A stretch of DNA of 64,000 nt from Pseudevernia furfuracea (taxonomy: Eukaryota > Ascomycota > Lecanoromycetes > Lecanorales > Parmeliaceae). Both the position numbers and the translations under genes were made by a program. The stretch is taken from positions 1,860,001-1,924,000 of the forward strand of contig JAIUPT010000033.1 of the NCBI GenBank assembly GCA_022315425.1. The letters are read 5' to 3'. Positions 22,977-34,606 of the stretch are shown here, piece by piece. The notes under the pieces were generated by a model, which made no database searches, was not told the origin of the DNA, and saw only the letters and a program-made list of their open reading frames with translations. The stretch's first letter is position 1, and each line of letters opens with the position of its first letter.

Positions 22977-25280
22977 TGGAGGGAACGAGCTTTTGAGGTT
23001 CACACTTGCATAGATAGACATGTCTAAATGAAATCAATCGTCTTGTTACACATATAGACCTGGGAAAGCTTCTGTACTATGAATGTTACTTGGTGCTATT
23101 GACTTGGGTTGTTCAGAATTTATCGACAACCGTTCAGAACTCAGCTCGTCCACCTCGATGCCTGGCCCATTGTTTTCATTCAGCATACATCATAGCCTTA
23201 TGTTCCGAGTATGATGATCCCCTTTGCTTTTGAAAGCCTGATGCTTTAGGTACTAGTTATCTCACGGCCAAAGGAGACAGGGATCTGCTCCCCAAACTCA
23301 CCCACTGTCGGGCATCGGGTGAGCACTGCCCTAACGTTGCGCGTTCGAGGGTGATTCCGAGCGACTGGCAGAGTATGCCTGCCTCCTTAGGGGATGCCAG
23401 GATGGTATAAAGTAGGATGCTCGAACTCTTTGTGGGCCAGCCAAATGAAATCTCCCGCATCTTTCCGTTTTCGCATCTCGCCCCCAGCCCATCACCAACC
23501 AAGATTCAACAATTTCTCAAAACCCGTACACCGGCTGGACTTTCTCGATTTCTTCACGAGTTCACCAAGGGATGATAGAGCGAGCATCTCTAGACAAGTT
23601 TTTTTTTTCGCTTTTGGGAACCACAGTCTAGATTGTCCGCAACGATTGACTCAAGGCAGCTCTTCTCAAATCCGAGCGGTGGACTGAGAAGAGGTCGAGC
23701 AACACGAGTGCATACATACCCATCTTACAATTCTCGACAACTACGTAACACGAAAAACAACAACAGTCCTAAAGCCACCACCCCCGAAATCCAAACCCAT
23801 TCCCCAAAAAAAGACCCCCCTCACCACTTCGGCCCCTGACACCTAAGGTAAACCTGAAAAACCGCCCCCTCTCGCTATCCCCGCTGTGATCCAAAAAAAC
23901 CCCCCACGCCCCCCCCCCCACCAGCACCACCTTCCCAAACGCCGTATGCCTCAACCCCCTTCCCCAAAATACTCACCCCCGTCCACCAACCCCCCCGGGC
24001 GCCAAAAACCCCCCTCAGGTTCTCAAACAGCGCCAATCTTCCGCGCCGACGGCGCGCGGCCCCGGCAGGCAGTGCAGCCCACAAACAAAGCCGATTGCTC
24101 CCGCACCTCCCCGCCGGGCCAAAGGGCAGGAAAAAAGACGTCGTGTGTGAAGGTTCTGCACGCCGCGCGTCTTTCGCCGAGCGAGCGGCCGAACGACGAC
24201 GATAAGAACGGCACTTTTCCCCACGTCGGGGGGAGTTTCTGGTCCAGGTCGAGGTGGGGCGACGGAGACGTCGGCGGGGAGGGAAGGGGGGTTGGCGAGG
24301 TAGGAGCTAGTGTTTGCAGATGGCGGGCGCCTTGGGCGCTGTTGATGGGGTCGGGGTTTTTTCGGGAGGGGGTGGGGGGGATGGGGTCATTTTGGAGGGG
24401 GTGGTGGTCGTGGGTAGTACGTACTCTAGGTGGTTTGGGTCGGGTTTTGAGAATCAGGACTTGGGAGTAGGAATAGGGATCTCTTGAATGAAGCAAAGCC
24501 CGTTTGTTATAACGGACGAGCACGGTGATCGAAAAAAGGACCAGAGAGATCCATCAAGGGAGTGTAGTAGAGCTGAGCTGAGCAGCGAGCGGAGAAGATC
24601 ACACAAAAAACCCCGTTCAAAGTGTGGTGAGAGAACTTGCCAAACCGAGCACCTGTCAAGTTACAGCTAAGGGAACATTGCCACATGCGGTTAGCACATG
24701 TTTATATATCTGGGTAGATACCTTACCTTACTTACTATCAAATTGGTAACCAGATCCTTTCCAAGTGTGGTCGAAAGTATTAGGTATTTAGTTCGTACGA
24801 GGTTCGATTCCTAATGGGCGCTGGTACAATGGTGTTGCGGTGCGTCCTATTTTCTCTTAGCGAGAGTGGACAGCACAGCCGGACTTTCATCGGAGTTCGG
24901 GCTGTGTTTTCGCCACAAGAGGCGTGACCACGGGTTTTCAATGTAGACGGATGTGGTGGATTACATGACAGGAGGGTACATGCGGCTGAACGCCAAAGTC
25001 CTGCTGATGGGTGGTCGGCTTGGCGAGAACGGGATGTGATTATCACTGGTGGGTTGATGGTGGTTTTATGCTGCCGATTGCTTCACGAAGCAGAACGTGA
25101 TGGAGTCTATTGGTCTATTTATTTCTAGGTGTTATTAGTGAGTATCTATTCGCAATTCTATGGCATTCTCAATGGGAGTGTTTAAGAAAGCAATCTAAAC
25201 GTATCTACACTCCCATCGTTCTCAGTGCATTGCCCAGTTGAACCTCCATCGTAAAAGAAAAATGGTAGTGAAGCTCCCAC
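22977..25280. other. long intergenic region with C-run and G-run blocks
   Basis: About 2.3 kb without a supported gene. From about 23756 to 24010 the plus strand has many C runs (up to about 10 nt), and from about 24225 to 24430 many G runs. Open frames across these blocks are low-complexity artefacts. The far end holds the 3' flank of the ABC transporter. Confidence 0.5.
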
Positions 25281-28200
25281 TCAGGAACTCTCAGCCTTCT
25301 TCGAAGCCTTGGTCCGGAGCTTCATGAAGAAATAAACCATCGCGTAAGAGCTGATGGCAAAGATGACCACAACCGCCGCGTCTCTCCAACCATCGTAGTA
25401 ATTCTTAAGATTCAATGTAGAAAGGTAGTCACTACCCCTTCCATACTGACATACTCTGCATCCTTCAGTCGCAGTCGGATTGACAAGATTCGCTCCATTG
25501 CCAAAGCCAGCCAAGTAGTCAGCAAGGTAGTCTTGACACGTTTGGCCGTTCGGCGTATCGAAGACCGCGAACTCCTGGCTTGCGCAATTAACTTCCGCAT
25601 CGAAGACTGTGAAAGTCAATATGCTGCTGATGAGATAGTTGAAAGGATCAAGATAGTAGATCCAGTATCGCCAGAACTCTTGGATGGCCTGGTATGGCAC
25701 CAACACGCCACAGAAAGATACCAGAACAGCGATGATGACTGGGTTCACAAGCGCAGCAAACACAGCGTTTGGGGCGTAAGCAGCCACGAATTGGCCAATG
25801 CCGGTGTAGATGAATTCGTAGAACAGCATGACGAAGAAAGTGGCACCCGCTTTTGATGATACACTAGAGAAGCCGACAGTATAGTACCAGCAGGCGAAAT
25901 AAAATACGGCACAGATACACAAGTATGGGATCTCTGAAACGATCAGACCCGTTACGAAGGCTTTCCATGAATACATCTTGGATTTCTTCTCTCTGGCCTC
26001 GTAGATGTCTCGTCGGTCGATGAATAAGGGTTGCAGTTGAGCAATCACACCAGGAGCAACGAAGATAAAGTTGAAGATTGTGAAGAGTCGAAGCTGGAGG
26101 TCCGCTACCGTGTTGCCGATCATCCAGAAAGAAAAGCCGTTGAATAGAGCTGAGCCGATGTGGAGCGCAAACTTATTATTGACGTAGTCAGTGTTCCGAT
26201 AAAGTGACACATTCATCCTTTGAGTGACCAATTTGGTCTGATCCCAAAGGGGCATTGCAAACTCGTGTCCATCGTCTTTGGTTCCAGGTGGTTTTGCAGC
26301 GGCCTCTTCGATGATCTGGTCGAGCTCTTTGGTGATGTTATCGTGTTCAGGCGAATTCACCCATACTTTGTTCCAGTCTTTCCCTTGTGACAGTGATCCC
26401 GATACAACATCGATCATGTGTTCTGCCGGATTCGAATCCGGAGGGCAAGAAGCGCCATATCGGCCGAAGTAATCCTTGACGGTCTGTCCCTTGTAACCAA
26501 TGTCTCCGAAGTAAACCGTTTTACCCCCACTAGCAAGTAAGAGCAAGGTGTCGAACTGTTCGAAGAGCGACGCGGAAGGCTGATGTATCGTGACTAAGAC
26601 AGCCTGCCCTACGCCAGCCAGCTTCTTCAAGAAGCGTAGCGTATTGAAAGCGGCCTGTCCATCAAGCCCAGACGTCGGTTCGTCAAGGAAAATAAGGATT
26701 CCAGGCTTTGACACAAGCTCGACGCCGATGGTCAGACGCTTCATCTGCTCGACGGACAGTCCAGCGCCAGGTTTCCCAATAAGTGTGTGTTCTATGTCCT
26801 GCATCTCGAGAAGATCGATGATGGTATCCACATACTCTAGCTTCTCTGTTCTCGCTGTCGTGCGGGGTTGACGTAGCAGAGCCGAGAACTCTAAAGCTTC
26901 TCGGACGGTTGCGAAAGGTTCATGTATATCAAGCTGCTCACAGTAACCCGCTGATCTCTGAAACGAGACAGACACGGGTCGGCCATCAACCAGGATGGAA
27001 CCAGTAATCTTTCCTGCAGTTTTCCGTTGCGCAAGTACGTCCATCAGTGTAGTCTTTCCAGCACCAGAGGAACCCATTAAAGCACCGAGCATGCCGGGTC
27101 GGACCCATCCTTGTACGTTGTCTAAAAGGACTTTGTCGCCAGACGGTGTTTTGACAGTGTATGTAAGATTCCTCCAGGTGAAAACAGACGTGTTTCTAAT
27201 AAGTTGATCGCCAATGGCATCCTTCTCAGTAGCATTTTCCTTAGATACAGGAGCTTCAGTGGCGAGCCACTCTGTTTTCTCTTCGGGCTGAGACTCCGCG
27301 TCGTTGCGCAAGAAGTGTTGATTCCGCTTGGCATTCTCTCGAGGAACCAGTAGATAGCCCGCTTTTGCGGCAGCAGGCTTCCAATTGCTCGTGAACACAA
27401 TTGTAATGCAGACGAAGAAAGCCCACAACGCCCATATAATACCAAAATTTCTCCAGACATTGGAGGCGCTGTATGAGAGGGATTCCAAGTACTGATCACC
27501 GGTGACGAAAGTAGCACCCTGCACGGCTCCTCGCACACCTGCGCAGGATTGGAAAGCACTGTCAGTGTAGCCCTGTCCGTTGGGGATCAAGTTCTGATTC
27601 ACGCATTTAATCGTTTTGCCATGGAACTCATTGGCCAAGATCGCCTGGAAACCATATGCCAAAGGGTTGATCCAGTAAATCCAGACAAACCAGGGATGCA
27701 TTTGAGTCTTCGGGATGAAGTATCCAATGTATATGATTACTGCGGCAACCAAAAATCCGGAGATCTTGGAGGCAGCATCGAAGGTGCTGGTAGCAGCTCC
27801 AACCGCGCGGTTCACCGCGGTCATGCACATCGAAATCGAGAATATGACGATCCAAAACGTAAAGAATGCCTTGGCTGTTGTCGTGAGGCCCACAAGGAAG
27901 TAGAGAATAAGAGAGAACTGTGTGACTTGAACCAGGATGATCGGAATATCCGTGATTATCTGAGCGATGCAGAAGGCTGCGGGATGATACATGGCAAAGG
28001 ATTTGTGTTTTGCCAGCACAGGTCTCCCAGCGAAAGAATCGGTGACCTCAGACATGGCCATGAGAGCCTGGTAAAGGAGGGCGTAGAAAAGAGCTCCAGA
28101 TTTGAAGAAAACTCCTTGGGAGTCATCCGACGCTTTGTAGAATAGTGACCCAACAACCAAAGCCTGAACGAGGGTTGCAGCTTGCTTGATTATAAAAGTA

Positions 28201-29576
28201 GACTCATCTCCCAAGATGATCTGGTACTGTCTTTTGGTGCAAGCTACGACTTGGGTCCCAAAACCGGTGGTCAATGGAGACCTCTTGGGCAGAGTTCTGT
28301 GCTTATCCCAGCCAACGGCTGCTTTGAAATCATCTGTATTCATCTGAGCTTCTACACTCTTGGGATACTCGTACTCTTTCGTCATAATCATCCTCGTTTG
28401 CCCCTTCTCGTACTCTTCTCGAATAGCGGTGGCCGTCCGTGGAAATTTGTCATCATAGCCATCTCGAATCTTCCGTTCCGTTGGAACGCTCACACCGGTG
28501 AGAAAATCCGCAATATTGGCACTGTTGTCGCAAACGAATCCTAAGCCTTCCATAAACGGACGAGCTTCTGCCAAGGGACCGTAGTAGATCTGTTGTCCTT
28601 CATCTAGCACGAGAACCTTATCGAAGAGATTATAAATCCCGTTGCCGGCTTGGTAAAGTGTGACGATAGAGGATAGACCGAAGACATCTGTCATTGCTCT
28701 GATTGCTTTGGTGTATTGTAGAGCAGTATTGGCGTCCAGGCCTCGTGTACTGTTATCCCAGCAAAAGACGCTGCCTCTCGTCGCCATGGTTTCGATGATG
28801 GAGACACGCTTCCTCTCTCCTCCAGAAACACCACGTATGAATTCGTTCCCAACTTTGCTGCCTTCTGTGTGTTTGATGCTCATGGAGTTCAGCAAGTAAT
28901 TGCGGTACATCTGCTGGTAATCCGCGGCTGTTTTCGTATTCGATGGCAAATGAAATGGAACCTTCACCCTGGTCGCAAAATCGATAGTATGACCAACCGT
29001 AAGCGTGGGAAAGAAAAGCTCTTCTTCGGTGTTCATGACGATCTGGCCTCGATACTGCTCGGCTTCTTTCGAATTCATTGATCCAAAAGAAATGTCTCCT
29101 GTCACTTCTGCATATCCTAATCGTCGATTAGACAACATCTTCAGCAGAGTGGTGCACCCGGCCCCCGGGCGACCAAGCACCAATAGCATCTCCCCTGGCT
29201 TCACACACCCATGACTATCCTTCAGAATGGTCCTCAGCGTGGCTTTGTGACGACCATCCTTGACGAGCTGTGGGATATTAAACTGAGACAAGACGTTCTC
29301 ATTCAGGGTAGCCCCCGCGCCAACGCCTTTGACGTTGAGATTGTTCCAGGTAACACCAAGTTTTTTGTCCTTGGGTTGATTCAGCTCGTCTCCTCGTTGC
29401 AACGCTTTCGTCTCTGGCATCAGCTTCCAATCGTCGGCTTTGCTGAAGAAGCCCTTGTCGCTCTCTGAACCGACCTCTGTGGGGAGCATGTGAGAAGATG
29501 CTGGGGAGTGTTCGATGTCAAGCTCGACATTAACTTCACCCTCGCCTGGGCGCCCAGCAGGTGCTGGATCTGCCAT
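25281..29576 (-). CDS. PDR-type ABC-G multidrug transporter, AtrB/BcatrB-like
   Basis: A single uninterrupted 1431-aa frame has (NBD-TMD)x2 order. NBD1 has the degenerate Walker A GRPGAGCTT at 135-143 that is typical of PDR proteins, the signature VSGGERKRVSI and Walker B/D-loop WDNSTRGLD. NBD2 has canonical Walker A GSSGAGKTT, LDEPTSGLDG and the H-loop TIHQPSAS, plus the altered signature LSVEQMKRLTIG seen in this family. Each half is followed by about six membrane helices, the last near the C-terminus. By family it is a plasma-membrane efflux pump for fungicides, plant phenolics and other toxicants. The length is usual (about 1400-1500) and no key residue is missing beyond family-typical asymmetry. 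Drug-efflux genes of this kind are often Yap1 or zinc-cluster targets, but no site is demonstrated here. Confidence 0.95.
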   Translation of the reverse strand: MADPAPAGRPGEGEVNVELDIEHSPASSHMLPTEVGSESDKGFFSKADDWKLMPETKALQRGDELNQPKDKKLGVTWNNLNVKGVGAGATLNENVLSQFNIPQLVKDGRHKATLRTILKDSHGCVKPGEMLLVLGRPGAGCTTLLKMLSNRRLGYAEVTGDISFGSMNSKEAEQYRGQIVMNTEEELFFPTLTVGHTIDFATRVKVPFHLPSNTKTAADYQQMYRNYLLNSMSIKHTEGSKVGNEFIRGVSGGERKRVSIIETMATRGSVFCWDNSTRGLDANTALQYTKAIRAMTDVFGLSSIVTLYQAGNGIYNLFDKVLVLDEGQQIYYGPLAEARPFMEGLGFVCDNSANIADFLTGVSVPTERKIRDGYDDKFPRTATAIREEYEKGQTRMIMTKEYEYPKSVEAQMNTDDFKAAVGWDKHRTLPKRSPLTTGFGTQVVACTKRQYQIILGDESTFIIKQAATLVQALVVGSLFYKASDDSQGVFFKSGALFYALLYQALMAMSEVTDSFAGRPVLAKHKSFAMYHPAAFCIAQIITDIPIILVQVTQFSLILYFLVGLTTTAKAFFTFWIVIFSISMCMTAVNRAVGAATSTFDAASKISGFLVAAVIIYIGYFIPKTQMHPWFVWIYWINPLAYGFQAILANEFHGKTIKCVNQNLIPNGQGYTDSAFQSCAGVRGAVQGATFVTGDQYLESLSYSASNVWRNFGIIWALWAFFVCITIVFTSNWKPAAAKAGYLLVPRENAKRNQHFLRNDAESQPEEKTEWLATEAPVSKENATEKDAIGDQLIRNTSVFTWRNLTYTVKTPSGDKVLLDNVQGWVRPGMLGALMGSSGAGKTTLMDVLAQRKTAGKITGSILVDGRPVSVSFQRSAGYCEQLDIHEPFATVREALEFSALLRQPRTTARTEKLEYVDTIIDLLEMQDIEHTLIGKPGAGLSVEQMKRLTIGVELVSKPGILIFLDEPTSGLDGQAAFNTLRFLKKLAGVGQAVLVTIHQPSASLFEQFDTLLLLASGGKTVYFGDIGYKGQTVKDYFGRYGASCPPDSNPAEHMIDVVSGSLSQGKDWNKVWVNSPEHDNITKELDQIIEEAAAKPPGTKDDGHEFAMPLWDQTKLVTQRMNVSLYRNTDYVNNKFALHIGSALFNGFSFWMIGNTVADLQLRLFTIFNFIFVAPGVIAQLQPLFIDRRDIYEAREKKSKMYSWKAFVTGLIVSEIPYLCICAVFYFACWYYTVGFSSVSSKAGATFFVMLFYEFIYTGIGQFVAAYAPNAVFAALVNPVIIAVLVSFCGVLVPYQAIQEFWRYWIYYLDPFNYLISSILTFTVFDAEVNCASQEFAVFDTPNGQTCQDYLADYLAGFGNGANLVNPTATEGCRVCQYGRGSDYLSTLNLKNYYDGWRDAAVVVIFAISSYAMVYFFMKLRTKASKKAESS

Positions 29577-29977
29577 GGCAGAGAGGCTTGAAAGCGGACA
29601 CTCGTCTCAGACTAAAGGATGGTGTTGGTAGTATGGAAAAGATATTTGTAGAGCTGAATGGAAGTAATCATCAGAACAGTGTCTATCTATCCTCGACACC
29701 CTTATTTGCACATAGATCGGACTACTGCACGATCTTAAGCCAGCTGGTAAATCAGCTAAGTCAGTCGGGGATCTTAGCCGTTTATTGAGGTAAGGTAGCT
29801 AAGAATGTTATAGTGATCTTGATCTTGATCTTGTAGTTTCGTTTGCGAGTAATAATATGAGAATAGACTAGCGTCGGACTGTCGGATCTAACACGAAACT
29901 CCGCGAAGCGAGGGTGATGGGTAGCTTTTGACTCGGAGCTCGGGCTCTTCGGCCGCGATCTACAACATTAAGGTAGT

Positions 29978-30010
29978 GATGATGCTGATGATGCTGATGA
30001 TGCTGATGAT
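29978..30010. repeat. GATGATGCT minisatellite
   Basis: The 9-bp unit GATGATGCT is repeated about 3.7 times in the non-coding region upstream of the ABC transporter. No frame uses it. Confidence 0.9.
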
Positions 30011-30273
30011 CCTTATCATCCATTTACCTTACCTTTTCCAAATTGGCTTGGCACCAAGGATGGCGATGATGCCCGAGATCACTTAAAAATAGATGAGAAA
30101 CCAGTGCCAGTGGTGCTGGTATCATCACACCGTATCAGTACAACTCAAAGCCGCACAACATTTAGATTCGTCATGTATCAGGCCTTTCGTCTACCTTATG
30201 CATTCAACCCTAGTGCATAATTTGGGAGAAATAATATTCCCAAGCCAAATATACCTTACCTGGTAGCCATTCC

Positions 30274-30695
30274 TCAAAGCGTACTTGACAACCCCAACAC
30301 CTCTGCAGCAAGCGACAAATTACTCCTCGTTACATTTGCCAAAGAAGCCGCCTCCTCCCTCAAGCTCATCTCTGTCGCATTGATAACTGTGAGCGTAAGC
30401 GCCACCGCCGATACTAACAAGAAAGTGGCAAGGGCATAGACGGGCCAGCTGCGGATGAAAGATAACTGGCCATGAGCTTATCCTTGTTTTCCTCCTTGCC
30501 TGATGTGTAGCGCTCATAGGCGGTGTAAGCGTAGCTCAGCCCTGATGTCAGAGCGAGAAGACGGGCGAGGGGGTGGCCTTGAAGGAAGATGTCTTGCCAG
30601 AGAGGGTCAAGGTTGCTGAGCGGGCTTGTCAGGAGACGAGTGACTGCGAGGATGGAGACAGAAAAAAGGGTGGCTTCAGTTTGATGCATTAGCAT
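30274..30695 (-). CDS. possible small membrane protein with unresolved frame
   Basis: An ATG at 30695 opens a 93-codon frame with two helical stretches (SVSILAVTRLLTSPLSNL and LARLLALTSGLSYAYTAYERY). At about 30440 the better-looking continuation is in another frame, giving a hydrophobic segment (YALATFLLVSAVALTLTV) and a stop at 30274. No GT-AG intron of the right phase joins them. The alternatives are a frameshift, a sequencing indel or a spurious gene. No family is recognised. Confidence 0.3.
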
Positions 30696-30867
30696 AGTGA
30701 GAACCAGGAGGGGCAGAGGTGGATGACCGACCTAAGGGCTCAGAAAATTGTACAACATTCTTCCCATTGCGAGCAATTTGCGTATAATTGCTGATGATAT
30801 AAGCATGCCTTGCAATTGAAGGCGGCGGCTTTGGTGGGGCACCGACTCAGAGGGGGGGGCAGATTCC

Positions 30868-32001
30868 TCATTTGCTAGTCTTCCCATACAGTCCACCTTG
30901 CTGCCTCCGCAGCTCTAAAGCCCTCTTATACGGAGGAGCAGTAGGAGGCTGAATAGGATCTAGACTGACCCTATCTTTCGGTAAATGATAAGTGGCATCG
31001 GCATCCCAAGCTGAGAGATCTCCACAAGCGACGAAGGGAGCGATCCAACGATTCATGTCCTCTTCTTCGTCAGACTCCAACTCTAGCACACTCACTCCGT
31101 CCTCTCGGACAGTCCGTGCTTGGCCATCATGATCGAAGCACTCTTTGTCTGTCTTTTTCTTCTCCGGTACAGGAACCTGAGCGCCAAGTCCAACAGGCCG
31201 CTTGGGGTCGACTTGGTATCCCTGCGGGATACTGAATCCCTCGCAAACTACAAAGGCTTCCAGACTGCTCGCCCTTGAGCTTCTCGGCTTCGCGCAATGT
31301 ACACTCGTAAAGAAGCATCTCAGTTGCGCATAAATTAAGTCCACATCCTTGCCCCGGAATACTTTAGCCACGAACTTTCCTCCCGGTTTCAATATCCTCA
31401 GCGCAAGATTGAGTGCCGAATACAGCAATTGGGATTGTATGTAAATGTCCAAATCATGCAGGCCTGTGACATCTGGTGCACCATCACTGAGCACGAGGTC
31501 AACTGGATGGCTTCCTGAGTCCTCAGCGTCATCGACGTATGTGCCTGGGTCCAAGGCTTGTAGTATCCTTGTAACCGTAGACGGGGTGGTGATGTCCCCT
31601 TTCAAGCTCGTAATTCCCTCCAGGCTAGCCATTGGCTGTAGGTCGACTGCCACGATTTTGACATCCTTCCTCGGCCTCAGCTCGCCCTTCTTCACTTGCT
31701 CGTCCTCTCCCCCATCTTGGTGCCCATCACCCTCTTTCCCCTCAACTCCACCTGGCAGAGTATCACTCTGCTTCTCCTCCCACGCCCTTCTCCCAAAGCT
31801 TTCTCCCTTGATCAAGACCCTCGACAGCACCTGACTCCAGCTCCCGGGGGCAGCGCAGAGGTCAACAACACGGGTAACGCCAGAAAAAAGGTCGAACTGC
31901 TCGTCGAGCTGGATTAGCTTGAAGGCGGAGCGAGCGCGCCAGCCTTGTTCTTTGGCAAGGCGGTAGTAGGCATCGCGTTTGTCTTTAGAAGATTTGCCCA
32001 T
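30868..32001 (-). CDS. trm7: tRNA 2'-O-ribose methyltransferase Trm7 (FtsJ family)
   Basis: An intronless 377-aa frame. The start MGKSSKDKRDAYYRLAKEQGWRARSAFKL is diagnostic of Trm7/FTSJ1. The SAM-binding motif VVDLCAAPGSWSQ lies at 45-57, and the catalytic K-D-K-E tetrad is visible as Lys28, Asp173, Lys213 and Glu248. By family, with partners Trm732 and Rtt10/Trm734, it methylates the ribose of anticodon-loop positions 32 and 34 of tRNA-Phe, -Trp and -Leu in the cytoplasm. An acidic, Lys-containing insert at about 75-112 separates the SAM motif from the rest; such inserts are common in fungal homologues. Its start lies 148 bp from the divergent mak5 start. Confidence 0.95.
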   Translation of the reverse strand: MGKSSKDKRDAYYRLAKEQGWRARSAFKLIQLDEQFDLFSGVTRVVDLCAAPGSWSQVLSRVLIKGESFGRRAWEEKQSDTLPGGVEGKEGDGHQDGGEDEQVKKGELRPRKDVKIVAVDLQPMASLEGITSLKGDITTPSTVTRILQALDPGTYVDDAEDSGSHPVDLVLSDGAPDVTGLHDLDIYIQSQLLYSALNLALRILKPGGKFVAKVFRGKDVDLIYAQLRCFFTSVHCAKPRSSRASSLEAFVVCEGFSIPQGYQVDPKRPVGLGAQVPVPEKKKTDKECFDHDGQARTVREDGVSVLELESDEEEDMNRWIAPFVACGDLSAWDADATYHLPKDRVSLDPIQPPTAPPYKRALELRRQQGGLYGKTSK

Positions 32002-32149
32002 TGCCGAATAACGAAATGGTGGGAGCGCGGGGCGGAGTTGCGGTGGGGTGGAATGTTTAAGTCGTATTCACTCTTCCCACCCGGCGCAACTGGACAAAAT
32101 TTATGCTTGCTTGCATTTGCCCCCGCCTGTATTTCAGCAAGCACTCGGT
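32002..32149. promoter_or_regulatory. 148-bp divergent promoter between trm7 and mak5
   Basis: Only 148 bp separate the two start codons, so both genes must share this interval as promoter and leader. It contains a G-rich part near trm7 and a C-rich part near mak5, with no clear TATA box. Co-regulation of the two RNA-processing genes is an inference. Confidence 0.65.
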
Positions 32150-34606
32150 ATGGTGCCAATCGAAAAGAAGCGACACCGTGACCTGGCTTCATTTAAGGCT
32201 AAGAAAAGACAACGAATCGATCTCGACATTGATGACTTGCGGGAAGATCATAAGGGTGGAGCCGTTGGTTTCGACAAGCTTCCGTGGAATCGGGTGGCTG
32301 TTGACCGTTTGGAGAATGCCGAAGGGTTTTTTGGCCTGGAGGAACTTTCAGACGTAGACGTTGTGAGGGATCCAACACTTGGAAAGGTGGAATTTAAGGT
32401 GTGTAAGGAGCCAGTACGGGTCTCGTTTTGCGGTATACTGACCGTTCGATGCAGCTTCTATCCAATAAATCCGCAGCTACAAGGATTAAGGAGTCTAAGA
32501 ATCCAGACGGTAATATAGGAACAGATGAGAAGGAATGGGAAGGCTTTGACGAAGGAGACTCAGAAAAGCATGTGGACGCACCGAGGTCCAAAGGAAAGAT
32601 TCCAGAGGGGAAGGATACTCGCAAGTCTGAGAAGAAGCGTCAGAAGCAGGACGAAAGGCAGAAGAAGCGGGCAGCGTCTCAGCCCAAAATATCAACAAAT
32701 ACCTTCGAGGCGTTGGACACAGCAGGCGAGGGTGATGATGTAGCAGATGGTGAGGAAGGCGACGGTAAGTAGAAACGGATGATTGAGAACTCTTCTGCCC
32801 CTAACATCTCTAGTGTCTGCGTGGGATCCCCTGAATCTGTCTTCACAGATAGTTTCGTCTCTCGCCCGTATGAAATTCTCGCAACCGACTGCGATACAAC
32901 GGTCTGCTATACCAGAAATTTTAGGTGGCCACGACGTCATAGGCAAAGCTCCAACTGGATCTGGCAAGACGCTAGCATTCGGAATACCTATCTACGAGCA
33001 CTACCTCAAGACTAATCGTGGCAAATTACCATCTGCAGAAGTGGAAGGCAAGGAACGGCAGCAACCCCCTTTGGCCCTGGTTCTTTCACCCACCAGAGAA
33101 CTTGCGCATCAACTATCTGCCCATCTCATAGAGTTATGTTCCGGTCCCGGCTCTTCGCAGCTTTCTATAGCAACCGTGACTGGAGGCTTGTCTGTACATA
33201 AGCAACAGCGTCAAATTGCGTACGCAGATGTTATCATTGGGACTCCTGGTCGCTTGTGGGAAGTCATTAGTGGAAGCCAGGACATGATAGATTCCTTACG
33301 TAGAATTAAGTTTCTAGTCGTGGACGAAGCCGATCGACTGCTCAGCGATGGTCACTTCAAAGAGATAGAAGAGATCCTTAATGTTTTGGACCGAACAAAT
33401 GGAGCAACAAACGACGAAGACGAAGGCGAGTCGGAAACAGTTGATTGGAAACAGCGAAGGCAGACGCTAGTGTTCTCTGCCACCTTTCAGAAAGAGTTGC
33501 AGCAGAAACTGGCAGGAAAAGGAAAACCAACAGGTGGCGTTCTGATGGGCAAACGAGAATCCCTAGAATACTTGCTGAAGAAGCTCAACTTTCGAGATCA
33601 GAAGCCCAAATTCATCGATGTCAACCCTGTCTCGCAGATGGCAACAGGCCTCAAAGAAGGGATTGTCGAATGTGCTGGAACAGAGAAGGTAGGTACAGGA
33701 CTTCAATTTGCTCTTTTCTCTAACAGGAACCCGCAGGACCTCTATCTATACACGACGTTACTTTTACACCCGCACACACGCACCCTTATCTTTACCAACT
33801 CGATAACATCTGTCCGTCGTCTCACACCATTTCTCCAAAATCTCAATCTTCCCGCCTACGCTCTGCACTCCCAGATGCCCCAAAAAGCCCGGCTCCGCTC
33901 CGTAGAGCGCTTCTCATCCCCTTCGTCGCCATCTTCCATATTAATAGCCACCGATGTTGCAGCCAGAGGCCTTGACATTCCTTCGGTTCAGCTCATCCTC
34001 CATTATCACCTGCCTCGAGCAGCCGACATGTATGTTCATCGCTCTGGAAGAACCGCACGCGCAGAGAAATCAGGCTCAAGCATCTTGATGTGCTCGCCTG
34101 AAGAAGTTCAGGGTTTGCGTCGACTCATTGCGAAAGTCCACGCGCGCAATGCGAGCGAGCACGATGGCGACGGTAGGAAACTCTTCATGCAAATGATTGA
34201 CATTGACACCCGAGTCGTTTCACGCTTGAAACCTCGTGCGGTACTTAGCAAAAAGATTTCCGACGCAGCTCTGGCCAAAGAGAAGAAAGGCCATGAAGAC
34301 AACTGGTTGAAGACTGCCGCCGAGGACCTTGGAGTTGACTATGACAGCGAGGAGTTCGCGGCTGGCGAAGCGAGCAAAAAGGGGAGGGGTCAGGGAAGGA
34401 AGAAGAAAGAGAAGGAGGCTAGAAGCTTGACGAAAGGGGAATTAGGGGCGCTCAGGGGTGAGCTAAAGGGGCTTTTGGGTCAGAGAGTCAATGTGGGAGT
34501 CAGTGAGAGGTATCTTACCGCTGGTGGGGTTGATGTTGATGAGTTATTGAATGGAGAGAGAGGAGAGTTCTTGGGGAGGGTAGACGGTGGCTTGGATGAT
34601 TCATGA
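32150..34606 (+). CDS. mak5: DEAD-box ATP-dependent RNA helicase Mak5
   Basis: Four exons, 32150-32398, 32455-32764, 32814-33688 and 33737-34606, give 767 aa. Introns are 56, 49 and 48 nt. The last is in frame and stop-free, but it interrupts the conserved EGIVECAGTEK-DLYLY junction and has a TCTAAC branch, so it is called an intron. Helicase motifs: Q-motif around 207-215 (KFSQPTAIQ), Walker A APTGSGKT at 232-239, PTREL, VVDEADR, SAT, then ATDVAARGLD and HRSGRTAR. Like Mak5/DDX24 it has a Lys-rich N-terminal extension and a large insert around the acidic NDEDEGESETVDW. By family it acts in the nucleolus in 60S ribosomal subunit biogenesis. Confidence 0.95.

Noticed and set aside
24780..24850. 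tRNA-like B-box word (GGTTCGATTCC)
   Set aside because: The flanks do not form a T-stem, and no A box or acceptor stem could be paired at the right spacing.
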